From: an uncultured Eubacteriales bacterium
GTDB lineage: Bacteria; Bacillota; Clostridia; Oscillospirales; CAG-272
Assembly (NCBI GenBank): GCA_934503195.1
Contig: CAKSVM010000005.1
Span: forward strand, 4,672-68,671
DNA: 64,000 bases
Direction: 5' to 3'
The notes beneath the pieces were generated by a model that searched no databases, was not told the origin of the DNA, and saw nothing but the letters and a program-made list of their open reading frames with translations. Positions within the stretch are counted from its first letter, which is position 1. Every line of letters starts with the position of its first letter. Shown in pieces: positions 17,658-25,267 of the stretch. Position numbers and translations under genes: made by a program.

Positions 17658-18461
17658 ATGAATATAACGGACAAGAATATTGACGGCGGGCGGCCGTTTG
17701 ACTGGGGGAGAACATCGGCCGGATACGCGAAATACCGCGATATATACCCGACGGAATTCTATGAGAAAATAATCGCGCGCGGACTCTGCAAGGCTGGTCA
17801 GCGGGTGCTTGATCTTGGCACCGGGACGGGAGTTCTGCCGCGGAACATGAGAAAATTCGGCGCGGAGTGGGTCGGCGTCGACATTTCGGAAAATCAGATC
17901 GCGATGGCAAAAGAGCTTTCAAAGGGGATGGGAATCGATTATCTCGTCTCGCCATCCGAGAAGATCGATTTTCAGGACGCGTCGTTTGACGTTGTCACGG
18001 CCTGCCAGTGCTTCTGGTATTTTGACGCCGGGATAATGCCCGGAAAGCTTTCGCGCGTGCTTAAAGACGGCGGAAAGCTGCTGATTCTCTATATGGCGTG
18101 GCTTCCGTTTGAGGATCATATCGCCGGGGAGAGCGAGAAGCTTATCTTAAAATACAATCCCGCGTGGAGCGGAGCGGGCGAGACGGTTCATCCGATAAAA
18201 ATCGACGGGCGGTATCTTGAAAAATTCAGTCTGACTCATCACGAGGAGTACAGACTTAAGGTCGGCTTCACGCGCGAGAGCTGGAACGGACGGGTAATCG
18301 CCTGCCGCGGAATCGGCGCGTCGCTTTCCGACGCCGGGATATCGTCGTTTGAGCGCGAGCATCGAAGGCTCCTTGAGGAGATCGCGCCGGAAAATTTCGA
18401 AATTCTCCACTACGCGGCTATGGCCGAACTCACTTTGAAAAGCACCGGAGGTGTAATATGA
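17658..18461 (+). CDS. Class I SAM-dependent methyltransferase
   Basis: Cytoplasmic methyltransferase of unknown substrate. SAM-binding motif I LDLGTGTG (51-58), an acidic post-I residue in VGVDIS (~73-78), and the motif DASFDVVTACQCFWYFD (~109-125) give a Methyltransf_11/25 fold. It has 267 residues. A GGGGGA site lies 3-4 nt before the ATG. Its stop overlaps the next start as ATGA, so the two are an operon. The family includes small-molecule and tRNA methylases, so no specific role is claimed. Confidence 0.82.
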   Translation: MNITDKNIDGGRPFDWGRTSAGYAKYRDIYPTEFYEKIIARGLCKAGQRVLDLGTGTGVLPRNMRKFGAEWVGVDISENQIAMAKELSKGMGIDYLVSPSEKIDFQDASFDVVTACQCFWYFDAGIMPGKLSRVLKDGGKLLILYMAWLPFEDHIAGESEKLILKYNPAWSGAGETVHPIKIDGRYLEKFSLTHHEEYRLKVGFTRESWNGRVIACRGIGASLSDAGISSFEREHRRLLEEIAPENFEILHYAAMAELTLKSTGGVI

Positions 18462-19078
18462 CAAACGAAGAATTGGCCCGGATAAGGTCACTCAAAGCCT
18501 ACCTGAAAAGGAACCGTCGTGTCAGCTGCCAGAAATACGACTGCCGCTGCATCGGGGATTTCATCTACCGCGAGATCGGCGGATACATCTATGTGATACT
18601 GACAAGCGTCACCGAGCCGGATTCGGTCACTGTGCGGATCTGGTGCAAGCCGATCGCGCTCGACGAGCTTTTCTGGGAAGTTTTTGATATGAAGGAATCG
18701 GCGTCAAAGCAGCCGTTCAGCTTCCACGTGAACGGCGCGTATACCGCGGGAAAGCTGGCTATCGAGAAATTCGACGTCCCGGCGGCCGATACGTTGGGGC
18801 TCTACGACTCGATCCTCTCAGAGGCGGTGAGGCTCATTTCGGGATATTCGGAAAAATTCCGCACTCCTGATGACTTCAAGGCGGCGATTACCGATCGCCC
18901 GGGCGAGTCGCTTAATATGATTCTCTGCGAGATTCTCGACAGCAATTTCCGGGAAGCACTCTTCCGCATCGAGGAGTGCCTTGACAGAAACGAGACCGGC
19001 GGATATCTTCGCGGCTCGAAGAGCATCCTTGAATACGCCAGAGAGTATTGTGTGAGGAATTTGGGAAAAAAATATTGA
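18458..19078 (+). CDS. Hypothetical protein
   Basis: Unrecognised soluble 206-residue protein. It has a basic N-terminus with a Cys-rich patch (CQKYDCRCIGDF, residues ~24-35), then mixed alpha/beta sequence with VTVRIWCKPIALDELFW, and a helical C-terminal half. No signal peptide or membrane segment. It overlaps the methyltransferase stop (ATGA) and has a GGAGGTG site, so it is probably a partner of that enzyme. Codon use is like that of the neighbours. Confidence 0.7.
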   Translation: MTNEELARIRSLKAYLKRNRRVSCQKYDCRCIGDFIYREIGGYIYVILTSVTEPDSVTVRIWCKPIALDELFWEVFDMKESASKQPFSFHVNGAYTAGKLAIEKFDVPAADTLGLYDSILSEAVRLISGYSEKFRTPDDFKAAITDRPGESLNMILCEILDSNFREALFRIEECLDRNETGGYLRGSKSILEYAREYCVRNLGKKY

Positions 19079-19154
19079 AAATTTCCGCGAAAACGGGAAC
19101 AAATCCGAATTTTTTGCGTCTTATATATTAAATCCTTTTCCCGGAGGTCAAGAT

Positions 19155-19571
19155 ATGGAGAAGCGCAGATTATTCGGAATATTTGATATGCTGGCGATAA
19201 TTGTGACAGAGATCCTGCCGATCGGCGTCAGAATGGAATTTTCGAACGGAGTCGACGAGACGGTCTCGATGAGATCTTATTTCTCGCTCCTTCCGTTCGG
19301 ATACGGAATGATTCAGCCGCTGATAATCTCGCTGATCTCGCTTTTCCTGCTCGCTTTGTGGGTCTGCGGAATGGTTTTCGAAGCCGAGGAAGGATTTTAT
19401 AAATTTTTGGCGTTTCTGTCAGGCACGGCGGTGATTATCTGGTTCACGCAGGCCATGATCGGCTTTGCGGGGCTGACCTTCGCGGGAGTTCTCATAAACA
19501 TCCTCCTCATCGCGGCGGCCGCGCTCGCCGTTTATGAGGTTAAGGCAATAAGGAGACAGAATGAAACCTGA
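19155..19571 (+). CDS. Small polytopic membrane protein, unknown function
   Basis: A 138-residue protein with about four hydrophobic segments (~10-25, ~55-75, ~85-105, ~108-130) and a short charged tail. GGAGG lies 7 nt before the ATG. Its last codons overlap gatC by 11 bp, so it is translationally coupled to the amidotransferase genes, but it resembles no known subunit of that enzyme. Confidence 0.68.
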   Translation: MEKRRLFGIFDMLAIIVTEILPIGVRMEFSNGVDETVSMRSYFSLLPFGYGMIQPLIISLISLFLLALWVCGMVFEAEEGFYKFLAFLSGTAVIIWFTQAMIGFAGLTFAGVLINILLIAAAALAVYEVKAIRRQNET

Positions 19572-19833
19572 AATTTCAATTGAAAAGATTGCGAAGCTTT
19601 CAAGACTCACTCTCGACGAGAGTGAGTCCGAACGTCTTTATAAGGATCTTCTCGCGATGATCGACTTTGCGGGAAAGCTTCCGGACACCGGACCTTCCGG
19701 CAGTGAAGAGCAAGCGAGCGTTTTCCGTGAGGATATCCCGAAAAGCTGCCTTCCACGTGAGGAACTTCTTTCAAACGCGCCCGACCGCACGGAGGAGTTT
19801 TTCAGAGTGCCGCGCACGGTGAAAGGAGACTGA
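19561..19833 (+). CDS. gatC: Asp-tRNA(Asn)/Glu-tRNA(Gln) amidotransferase subunit C
   Basis: Small linker subunit that holds GatA and GatB together. The 90-residue protein begins with the family pattern ISIEKIAKLSRLTLDESE and ends FFRVPRTVKGD, where VP(R/K)T(V/I) is typical. AAGGAG precedes the ATG, located inside the end of the previous gene. First gene of a complete gatCAB set. Confidence 0.93.
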   Translation: MKPEISIEKIAKLSRLTLDESESERLYKDLLAMIDFAGKLPDTGPSGSEEQASVFREDIPKSCLPREELLSNAPDRTEEFFRVPRTVKGD

Positions 19834-19836
19834 TTT

Positions 19837-21273
19837 ATGCCGATTAAAATAATGTCCGCGGCGACGCTTTCGATCTATCTCAAAAGGCGGTTGCTGCTGT
19901 CCTCGGAAATCACCGCGATGCTTCTGGCGCATATAGAGCGGTCTGACAAAAGCCTTGGCGCGTACATAACGGTCACGGCCGACGCGGCGCGGAAAAAGGC
20001 CGGGGAGATCGATAAGGCTCGCGAGGCGGGCGAAAACCTCGGAAAGCTCGCCGGAATCCCCTTCGCGCTGAAGGACAATATAATGACAAAGGGAATCAGA
20101 ACGACCTGCGCGTCAAGGATGCTCGAAAACTTCGTCCCGGTCTATGACGCGGCGGTTTACGAGAAGCTTTCGGCGGGCGGCGGAGTTCTGCTCGGAAAGA
20201 CGAACATGGACGAGTTCGCGATGGGATCGACGACCGCGAACTCGTATTTCAAAAAGACGAAAAATCCGTATGACACGAGCCGCGTTCCGGGCGGAAGCTC
20301 GGGCGGCGCGGCGGCGGCCGTTGCGGAAGGAATGGCGGTTTACGCGCTCGGCTCGGACACAGGCGGTTCGGTGAGACAGCCGGCGGCCTTCTGCGGCTGC
20401 GTCGGGATGAAGCCGACCTACGGGCGCGTTTCGAGATACGGACTTATCGCCTTCGCGTCGTCGCTCGACCAGATCGGCCCGATCACGCGTGATGTCTATG
20501 ACAACGCGCTGGTGCTTTCCTCAATCTGTGGAAAAGACGCGCGCGACGCTACGTCGGTCGGAGAGGGTGAGGATTTCACCGCCGGAATCGATTCGGGCGT
20601 CAAAGGACTTAAGATCGGAATCCCCGACGAGTTTTTCGCGGGAAACATCGATAAGGGCGTGTCCGACCGTGTGATGTCGGCGGCGTCAGAGCTTGAAAAG
20701 CTCGGCGCGGAGCTTGTCAGAATCAGATTTGCCTCGCTTGAGTACGCGCTTCCCGCGTATTACGTGATTTCAAGCGCGGAGGCGTCGTCGAATCTCGCGC
20801 GCTTTGACGGAGTCCGCTATGGGCACCGCGCGAAAGAGTTTTCGGATATCGACGAGCTTTACTCAAAATCGCGCTCCGAGGGCTTCGGCGACGAGGTGAA
20901 GCGGCGGATAATGCTCGGAACCTTCGCGCTCTCGGCCGGATATTACGACAAATATTATAAAAAAGCGGTCGCGGCGAAGAGACTCGTGAACGGCGATTTC
21001 GAATCGGCGTTTGAGGTATGCGATCTTATCCTGACTCCGACGACTCCGACCGTGGCGTACCGCTTCGACGAGCGGCGCGACCCGGTTTCGGAATACATGG
21101 GCGACATCTTTACGGTTCCGGCGAGCCTTGCGGGGCTTCCGGCGATGTCGGTTCCGTTCGGAAAGGTGAATGGGCTTCCGGTCGGCGTTCAGCTGATCGG
21201 AAAGAAATTTGACGAAAAGACGCTCTACCGCGTCGGCTACGCGCTTGAAAAGGCCGGGGAGGAGCGGGAATGA
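19837..21273 (+). CDS. gatA: Asp-tRNA(Asn)/Glu-tRNA(Gln) amidotransferase subunit A
   Basis: Amidase subunit that releases ammonia from glutamine for transamidation of mischarged tRNA. The amidase catalytic triad Lys79 (FALKDN), cis-Ser154 (PGGSSGG) and Ser178 (GSDTGGSVRQP) is intact, at the same numbers as in well-studied GatA proteins. It has 478 residues. AAAGGAG precedes the ATG; the stop overlaps gatB (ATGA). The organism presumably makes Gln-tRNA and/or Asn-tRNA indirectly. Confidence 0.97.
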   Translation: MPIKIMSAATLSIYLKRRLLLSSEITAMLLAHIERSDKSLGAYITVTADAARKKAGEIDKAREAGENLGKLAGIPFALKDNIMTKGIRTTCASRMLENFVPVYDAAVYEKLSAGGGVLLGKTNMDEFAMGSTTANSYFKKTKNPYDTSRVPGGSSGGAAAAVAEGMAVYALGSDTGGSVRQPAAFCGCVGMKPTYGRVSRYGLIAFASSLDQIGPITRDVYDNALVLSSICGKDARDATSVGEGEDFTAGIDSGVKGLKIGIPDEFFAGNIDKGVSDRVMSAASELEKLGAELVRIRFASLEYALPAYYVISSAEASSNLARFDGVRYGHRAKEFSDIDELYSKSRSEGFGDEVKRRIMLGTFALSAGYYDKYYKKAVAAKRLVNGDFESAFEVCDLILTPTTPTVAYRFDERRDPVSEYMGDIFTVPASLAGLPAMSVPFGKVNGLPVGVQLIGKKFDEKTLYRVGYALEKAGEERE

Positions 21274-22709
21274 AGTTCATCGACGATTACGAGCTTGTCT
21301 GCGGACTCGAGGTTCATGTTGAGCTTAAGACCGCGACGAAGATCTTCTGCTCCTGCCCGACGGCCTTCGGCGCGGAGCCGAACACTCAGTGCTGTCCGGT
21401 CTGTTCGGGGATGCCGGGCGCGCTTCCGGTGCTTAACCGGAAGGTTGTCGAACTCGCGGTAAAAGCCGGGCTCGCGCTCGGATGCGAGATCTCGCGTTTT
21501 TCGCGCGAGGATCGGAAGAATTACTTCTATCCCGATCTCCCTAAGGCCTATCAGATCTCGCAGTTTGATCTCCCGCTCTGCAAAAACGGACACGTTGACA
21601 TAATTTCCGACTGTGAGCCGAAGCGGATCGGAATCACGCGGATTCACATCGAGGAGGACGCCGGAAAGCTGATTCACGACGAGTCGGGCACGCTTATCGA
21701 CCTCAACCGCTGCGGCGTACCGCTTATCGAGGTCGTCTCGGAGCCGGATATCCGCTCGGCGAGGGAGGCGGCCGACTACGCCAGAAAGCTCAGGTCGATT
21801 CTGCTCTGCGCCGGGGTTTCGGACTGCCGGATGAATGAGGGCTCGCTCAGGTGCGACGTCAATCTCTCGGTCAGAAAACGCGGTGAGATGACACTCGGAA
21901 CCCGCACCGAGATGAAGAATATCAACTCCTTCGCGTTTGTCGAAAAGGCGGTCGAGTACGAGTACCGCCGTCAGGTCGAAGTCATAAAATCGGGCGGGAA
22001 GGTGCTTCAGGAGACGCGGAGATTCGACGCGGAGTCGGGAAAGACCTTCACGATGCGCGTCAAGGAGAACGCCGACGATTACCGTTATTTCCCGGATCCC
22101 GACCTTCCGCCGATACGTGTATCGGACGCTGAGATCGACGCGATAAAGTTGTCGCTTCCAAAGCTACCCGACGAAAGACGCGGCGAATACACGGAAAAAT
22201 CCGGACTCTCCGAAAAGGACGCGGAACAGCTGGTTTCGGATATCGGAATCTCGGACTTTTTCGACAGGGCTGTGGAATTCACCGATCAGCCGAAGCTTCT
22301 GGCGAACCTCATACTCGGCGAGCTTCTGACGCTGATGACCGACGAAAATCCGCTCGTCTCGCCGGAGTCGCTCGCGAAAATCGCGACGCTCTCGGGGAAC
22401 GGGACGATCAACAGCACGACGGCGAAAAAACTCGTGCGGGTTTTATATGAATCGGCCGCGAAGGGCGTGGCGGTCGATCCCGGGAGATATGTCGAGGAGA
22501 ATGATCTCGCGCAGATACGCGACGAGGAACTTCTACGTGAGTATGTCATCGCGGCGGTCGGGGCTGATCCGAAGGCGGTCGCGTCGTACAAGGCCGGAAA
22601 GGCGTCGGCGGCGAAGGCGATAATGGGAAAGATCATGGCGAGAACCGGCGGCCGGGGCGACCCCGTGATTCTCGACCGTCTGCTCTGTGAAATTCTCGCA
22701 AAATATTGA
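21270..22709 (+). CDS. gatB: Asp-tRNA(Asn)/Glu-tRNA(Gln) amidotransferase subunit B
   Basis: Kinase/transamidase subunit that activates the mischarged aminoacyl-tRNA with ATP. The N-terminal catalytic cradle has GLEVHVEL, the zinc cysteines CSCP..CCPVCSG (~27-48), FYPDLPKAYQISQ, and HIEEDAGKL; the C-terminal part has the tail YqeY-like domain. It has 479 residues. GGAGG lies upstream, overlapping the gatA end. Confidence 0.97.
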   Translation: MKFIDDYELVCGLEVHVELKTATKIFCSCPTAFGAEPNTQCCPVCSGMPGALPVLNRKVVELAVKAGLALGCEISRFSREDRKNYFYPDLPKAYQISQFDLPLCKNGHVDIISDCEPKRIGITRIHIEEDAGKLIHDESGTLIDLNRCGVPLIEVVSEPDIRSAREAADYARKLRSILLCAGVSDCRMNEGSLRCDVNLSVRKRGEMTLGTRTEMKNINSFAFVEKAVEYEYRRQVEVIKSGGKVLQETRRFDAESGKTFTMRVKENADDYRYFPDPDLPPIRVSDAEIDAIKLSLPKLPDERRGEYTEKSGLSEKDAEQLVSDIGISDFFDRAVEFTDQPKLLANLILGELLTLMTDENPLVSPESLAKIATLSGNGTINSTTAKKLVRVLYESAAKGVAVDPGRYVEENDLAQIRDEELLREYVIAAVGADPKAVASYKAGKASAAKAIMGKIMARTGGRGDPVILDRLLCEILAKY

Positions 22710-22718
22710 TTTTTCCAC

Positions 22719-22747
22719 TTGACAAATTTCTCAGGATATTGTATACT
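22719..22747 (+). promoter_or_regulatory. Sigma-A promoter of the DUF975 gene
   Basis: TTGACA (22719-22724), a 17-bp spacer and TATACT (22742-22747), 33 bp before the start codon. Confidence 0.85.
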
Positions 22748-22779
22748 ATAGTTACCAAGATTCAAGGAGGACACTGACG

Positions 22780-23394
22780 ATGAAATCACGTGTTGAAATC
22801 AAAGAAGCGGCAAAGAACATAGTGAAGGGCAATTATACGATGGCTCTTCTTCCGTATGTCATTTGCGCCGCGCTCACAGGAGTCGCTTCGGCGATTCTGC
22901 CCGGAATAGGAGGACTCTTTCTGCTGCCGCTCGCGGTCGGGATGAGACTCGTCTATCTTATGCTCTGGAAAGGCGAAAATCCGTCGCTTGACATCATGTT
23001 CACAAGCGCGTTTCAGGAGAATTACGGCCGCAAGCTCGGCGGTTCGCTCCTTGTGATGCTTTACACATGGCTGTGGAGTCTGCTCTTCGTCATTCCGGGA
23101 ATCATCAAGGGCTATTCCTACTCGGCTGCCGGGTACATTCTCGCGAAGTATCCGAACGTGACGGCTGACAACGCGATAAAGCTCTCGATGCGGATCATGG
23201 ACGGCCACAAGATGGATCTCTTTGTCATGCAGCTCAGCTTCATAGGCTGGCAGCTTCTCGGAATTCTGACCTTCGGGCTTCTCAACATTTTCTGGGTGAC
23301 TCCGTATCAGGTCATCGCCGAGGCGGGATGCTTTGACGAATTCCTCACCGACGCACTTGAAAACGGCAGAGTCGACGCGAGCGAACTTGCGTGA
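22780..23394 (+). CDS. DUF975 family membrane protein
   Basis: A 204-residue integral membrane protein with four to five hydrophobic stretches. It has the DUF975 features: a short amphipathic start (RVEIKEAAKNIVKGNY), GIIKGYSYSAAGYILAKYP and NAIKLSMRIMDGHKMDLFVMQLSFIGW. Members are common in clostridia and lactobacilli; function is unknown. The gene is monocistronic, with its own promoter and a strong terminator. GGAGG precedes the ATG. Confidence 0.88.
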   Translation: MKSRVEIKEAAKNIVKGNYTMALLPYVICAALTGVASAILPGIGGLFLLPLAVGMRLVYLMLWKGENPSLDIMFTSAFQENYGRKLGGSLLVMLYTWLWSLLFVIPGIIKGYSYSAAGYILAKYPNVTADNAIKLSMRIMDGHKMDLFVMQLSFIGWQLLGILTFGLLNIFWVTPYQVIAEAGCFDEFLTDALENGRVDASELA

Positions 23395-23414
23395 GGCTTT
23401 TGCAGAAATATGAA

Positions 23415-23456
23415 AAATCTCCGGCCGATCTTCTGATCGGCCGGAGATTTTTTTTT
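23415..23456. terminator. Strong bidirectional terminator
   Basis: A 16-bp perfect stem (AAATCTCCGGCCGATC and its complement) with a TTCT loop, ending in nine T on the plus strand and several T on the minus strand. It serves both the DUF975 gene and the convergent kinase gene. Confidence 0.93.
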
Positions 23457-23460
23457 CGCG

Positions 23461-24489
23461 TCAGATTATGAAATCGCATTTATCGGCGATATTGAAGGTT
23501 TCGAAGTATTTTTCCTCCATCGGAATCCATCTTTCGCGGAAGTTCTGCCACATCCGCTCGCCGTTTCTCGCGAGAATACGCTTTTGCTGCTCCTCCGGCG
23601 TGATCGCCGAGAAGGCCGAAATGTCGTAATACTTTCCGAACGCCGGGTGCAACGAGTACGCGCCCTCGCAGATGAGAAGCTTCGACTTGCCGATTTTCCG
23701 CGGATTTTCCCTGAATCCGCCGCTCTGACAGTCGAAGACGCGGTAGGAAAATTCTCCGCGCACGTTGGGAACGACCTCTTCAAGGAATCTTTCGCGGTCG
23801 AGATTTCCGCCCGGCTCGGCGAGCCTTTCGGGCGTCCGCTTTTCAAACGGCAGGAAGAAGTCGTCGAGATGAACGACCTTGCCGTCAAAAAGCTCCGCGA
23901 TCAGCTTCGCCGCCGTGGTTTTTCCCGAGGCGGCGCGTCCGTCGAGCGCGAGAACCGCGCTTTCGCGCTTTGAAACCGCGAAGATCAGTGGGAGAAGACG
24001 GACATATTTCGAGTCGACGAGACGGTACGCCGGGTGATATTCGTTACGGTATTCATCGCTGTGACTGACGGCCTTCGGGCCGTCCTTTTCGTATTCCGCG
24101 CGGAAGGCGGCGAATTCACCGTATCCGAACGGAAGTTCACCGTTTCCGGCGAGTCTCGCGATGATATCGAGCTTTTCCGAGAACTCAGCCGTGTCTCCCT
24201 TCGGGGAGGCGGCCGAGTTTATGAAGATCTTTCCGACGAGCGAAAGTTCGGCGTCGGTCAGCGGCGAGTCGAGATAAACTCTCGAAAAGCGTCCGAGATT
24301 CTCGGTGCGAAAGGGTCGGTCATGGCCTGTCTTCGAATATTCGTCAAAGAGCCGGTTTGCCGCGGCGTTTGCGTCGCTAATCATATGCTCAGGTCCGAAG
24401 ACCGACTGATACGCGAGCTTCACGGCGTCGCGCGGCGAAAGCTTTTTGTAGACCTTTGCGTGGAGCGCGATTGTCTCCTCAAAATTCAT
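23461..24489 (-). CDS. P-loop kinase of the uridine kinase/pantothenate kinase superfamily with an extra N-terminal domain
   Basis: Predicted small-molecule kinase. Residues ~180-342 hold the P-loop fold: Walker A GRAASGKTT (184-192), acidic VVHLDDFF (206-212), LICEGAYSLHP (~275) and an R-rich lid (QQKRILARNGERMW). Residues 1-165 are a separate domain with LSPRDAVKLAYQSVFGPEHMI that I know only from clostridial proteins of this type. The start has GGAGG 6 nt upstream, inside the end of the ECF S-component gene, 1 nt away. This pairing suggests phosphorylation of an imported vitamin or nucleoside. The substrate is not identifiable. Confidence 0.78.
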   Translation of the reverse strand: MNFEETIALHAKVYKKLSPRDAVKLAYQSVFGPEHMISDANAAANRLFDEYSKTGHDRPFRTENLGRFSRVYLDSPLTDAELSLVGKIFINSAASPKGDTAEFSEKLDIIARLAGNGELPFGYGEFAAFRAEYEKDGPKAVSHSDEYRNEYHPAYRLVDSKYVRLLPLIFAVSKRESAVLALDGRAASGKTTAAKLIAELFDGKVVHLDDFFLPFEKRTPERLAEPGGNLDRERFLEEVVPNVRGEFSYRVFDCQSGGFRENPRKIGKSKLLICEGAYSLHPAFGKYYDISAFSAITPEEQQKRILARNGERMWQNFRERWIPMEEKYFETFNIADKCDFII

Positions 24490-24490
24490 T

Positions 24491-25069
24491 TTAATCCTCC
24501 GGCATCAGATGAGCCTTCTTGAGCGCGATCACGATCAGCGGAACGAGAATTATGTGACAGATTATTCCGGGAATCGACCCTGTGACCGCGCCCGCGATAA
24601 AGGCGGCGAAGCCGAAGCTTCCGGCGTTCACGACCGCGACGGTCCATTTTACGATTCCCCAGACGACGCGTCCGATCACCATCGCGCCGACGAGCGAGAC
24701 GTAGATGTACGGGATCTTTTTCGGCAGCAGCCTATAGAGAATCCCGGCGGAAAGTCCGTACGCGGCCATCTCAAAGGCCATCGGAAGCGCGTCGGCGAGC
24801 GGCGGCATACTGAAGATCTGGCTTCTTAAAAGCGGCGAGACGAATCCGACGATCAGTCCCCAGACGGGGCCGCAGATGAATCCGCAGAGCAGCGCGGGAA
24901 TGTGCATCGGCGAGAGCGCCCGTCCGATCTGCGGGATCTGCCCGGTGAGAAAGGGAAGTGCCATCGCGAGCGCGAGGCACATCGCCGCGAACGCGAGCGT
25001 GCGGATTCTGAAGTGCGCGCGAAGTCCCGGATGGGATTTCGAGGTGGATTTGGTTTGGGTGTTCTTCAT
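24491..25069 (-). CDS. ECF transporter S component (vitamin-type substrate binder)
   Basis: Membrane substrate-specificity subunit of an energy-coupling factor importer. It has about six hydrophobic segments in 192 residues, with the family pattern SPMHIPALLCGFICGPVWGLIVGFVSPLLRS (in the middle third) and an N-terminal RTLAFAAMCLALAMALPF helix. The ATG at 25069 is chosen because GGAGG lies 8 nt upstream. The shared energizing module (EcfAAT) is not in this window. The next gene is a P-loop kinase, and the upstream leader is unusually structured. Confidence 0.83.
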   Translation of the reverse strand: MKNTQTKSTSKSHPGLRAHFRIRTLAFAAMCLALAMALPFLTGQIPQIGRALSPMHIPALLCGFICGPVWGLIVGFVSPLLRSQIFSMPPLADALPMAFEMAAYGLSAGILYRLLPKKIPYIYVSLVGAMVIGRVVWGIVKWTVAVVNAGSFGFAAFIAGAVTGSIPGIICHIILVPLIVIALKKAHLMPED

Positions 25070-25267
25070 TTTTGTTTCCTCCGAAGTGAAATTCACGCGG
25101 CTTCTGCCGCGCCGGACACTTATCGTGTCAGATACGCTTTGGAGTCTGCCCGATTTTGGGCGGGGAGAAAGCCGACTACGGTCGGCCTTGCCTTGCGGCG
25201 ATATATTGCGGCGTTTTTGCGCCTGATGACCGCCCGGTAGATTTTTCCGGGCGGGTCATTTCGAAAA
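25070..25267 (-). promoter_or_regulatory. Structured leader/intergenic region upstream of the ECF S component
   Basis: Between the rhamnosidase stop and the S-component start the minus strand can form several consecutive hairpins: 25227-25258 (about 11 bp with one bulge, the likely rhamnosidase 3' hairpin), 25171-25186 (GCCGAC/GTCGGC), 25148-25161 (GCCC/GGGC), 25115-25129 (GACAC/GTGTC) and 25096-25111 (CGCGGC/GCCGCG). No clear promoter was found. S-component genes are often controlled by vitamin riboswitches, but the consensus cores of the THF, TPP and FMN classes were not recognised. Confidence 0.4.

Noticed and set aside
25070..25267. Known vitamin riboswitch (THF, TPP or FMN)
   Set aside because: Short GC stems are present but I could not find the conserved core sequences of these classes; kept only as an unassigned structured leader.
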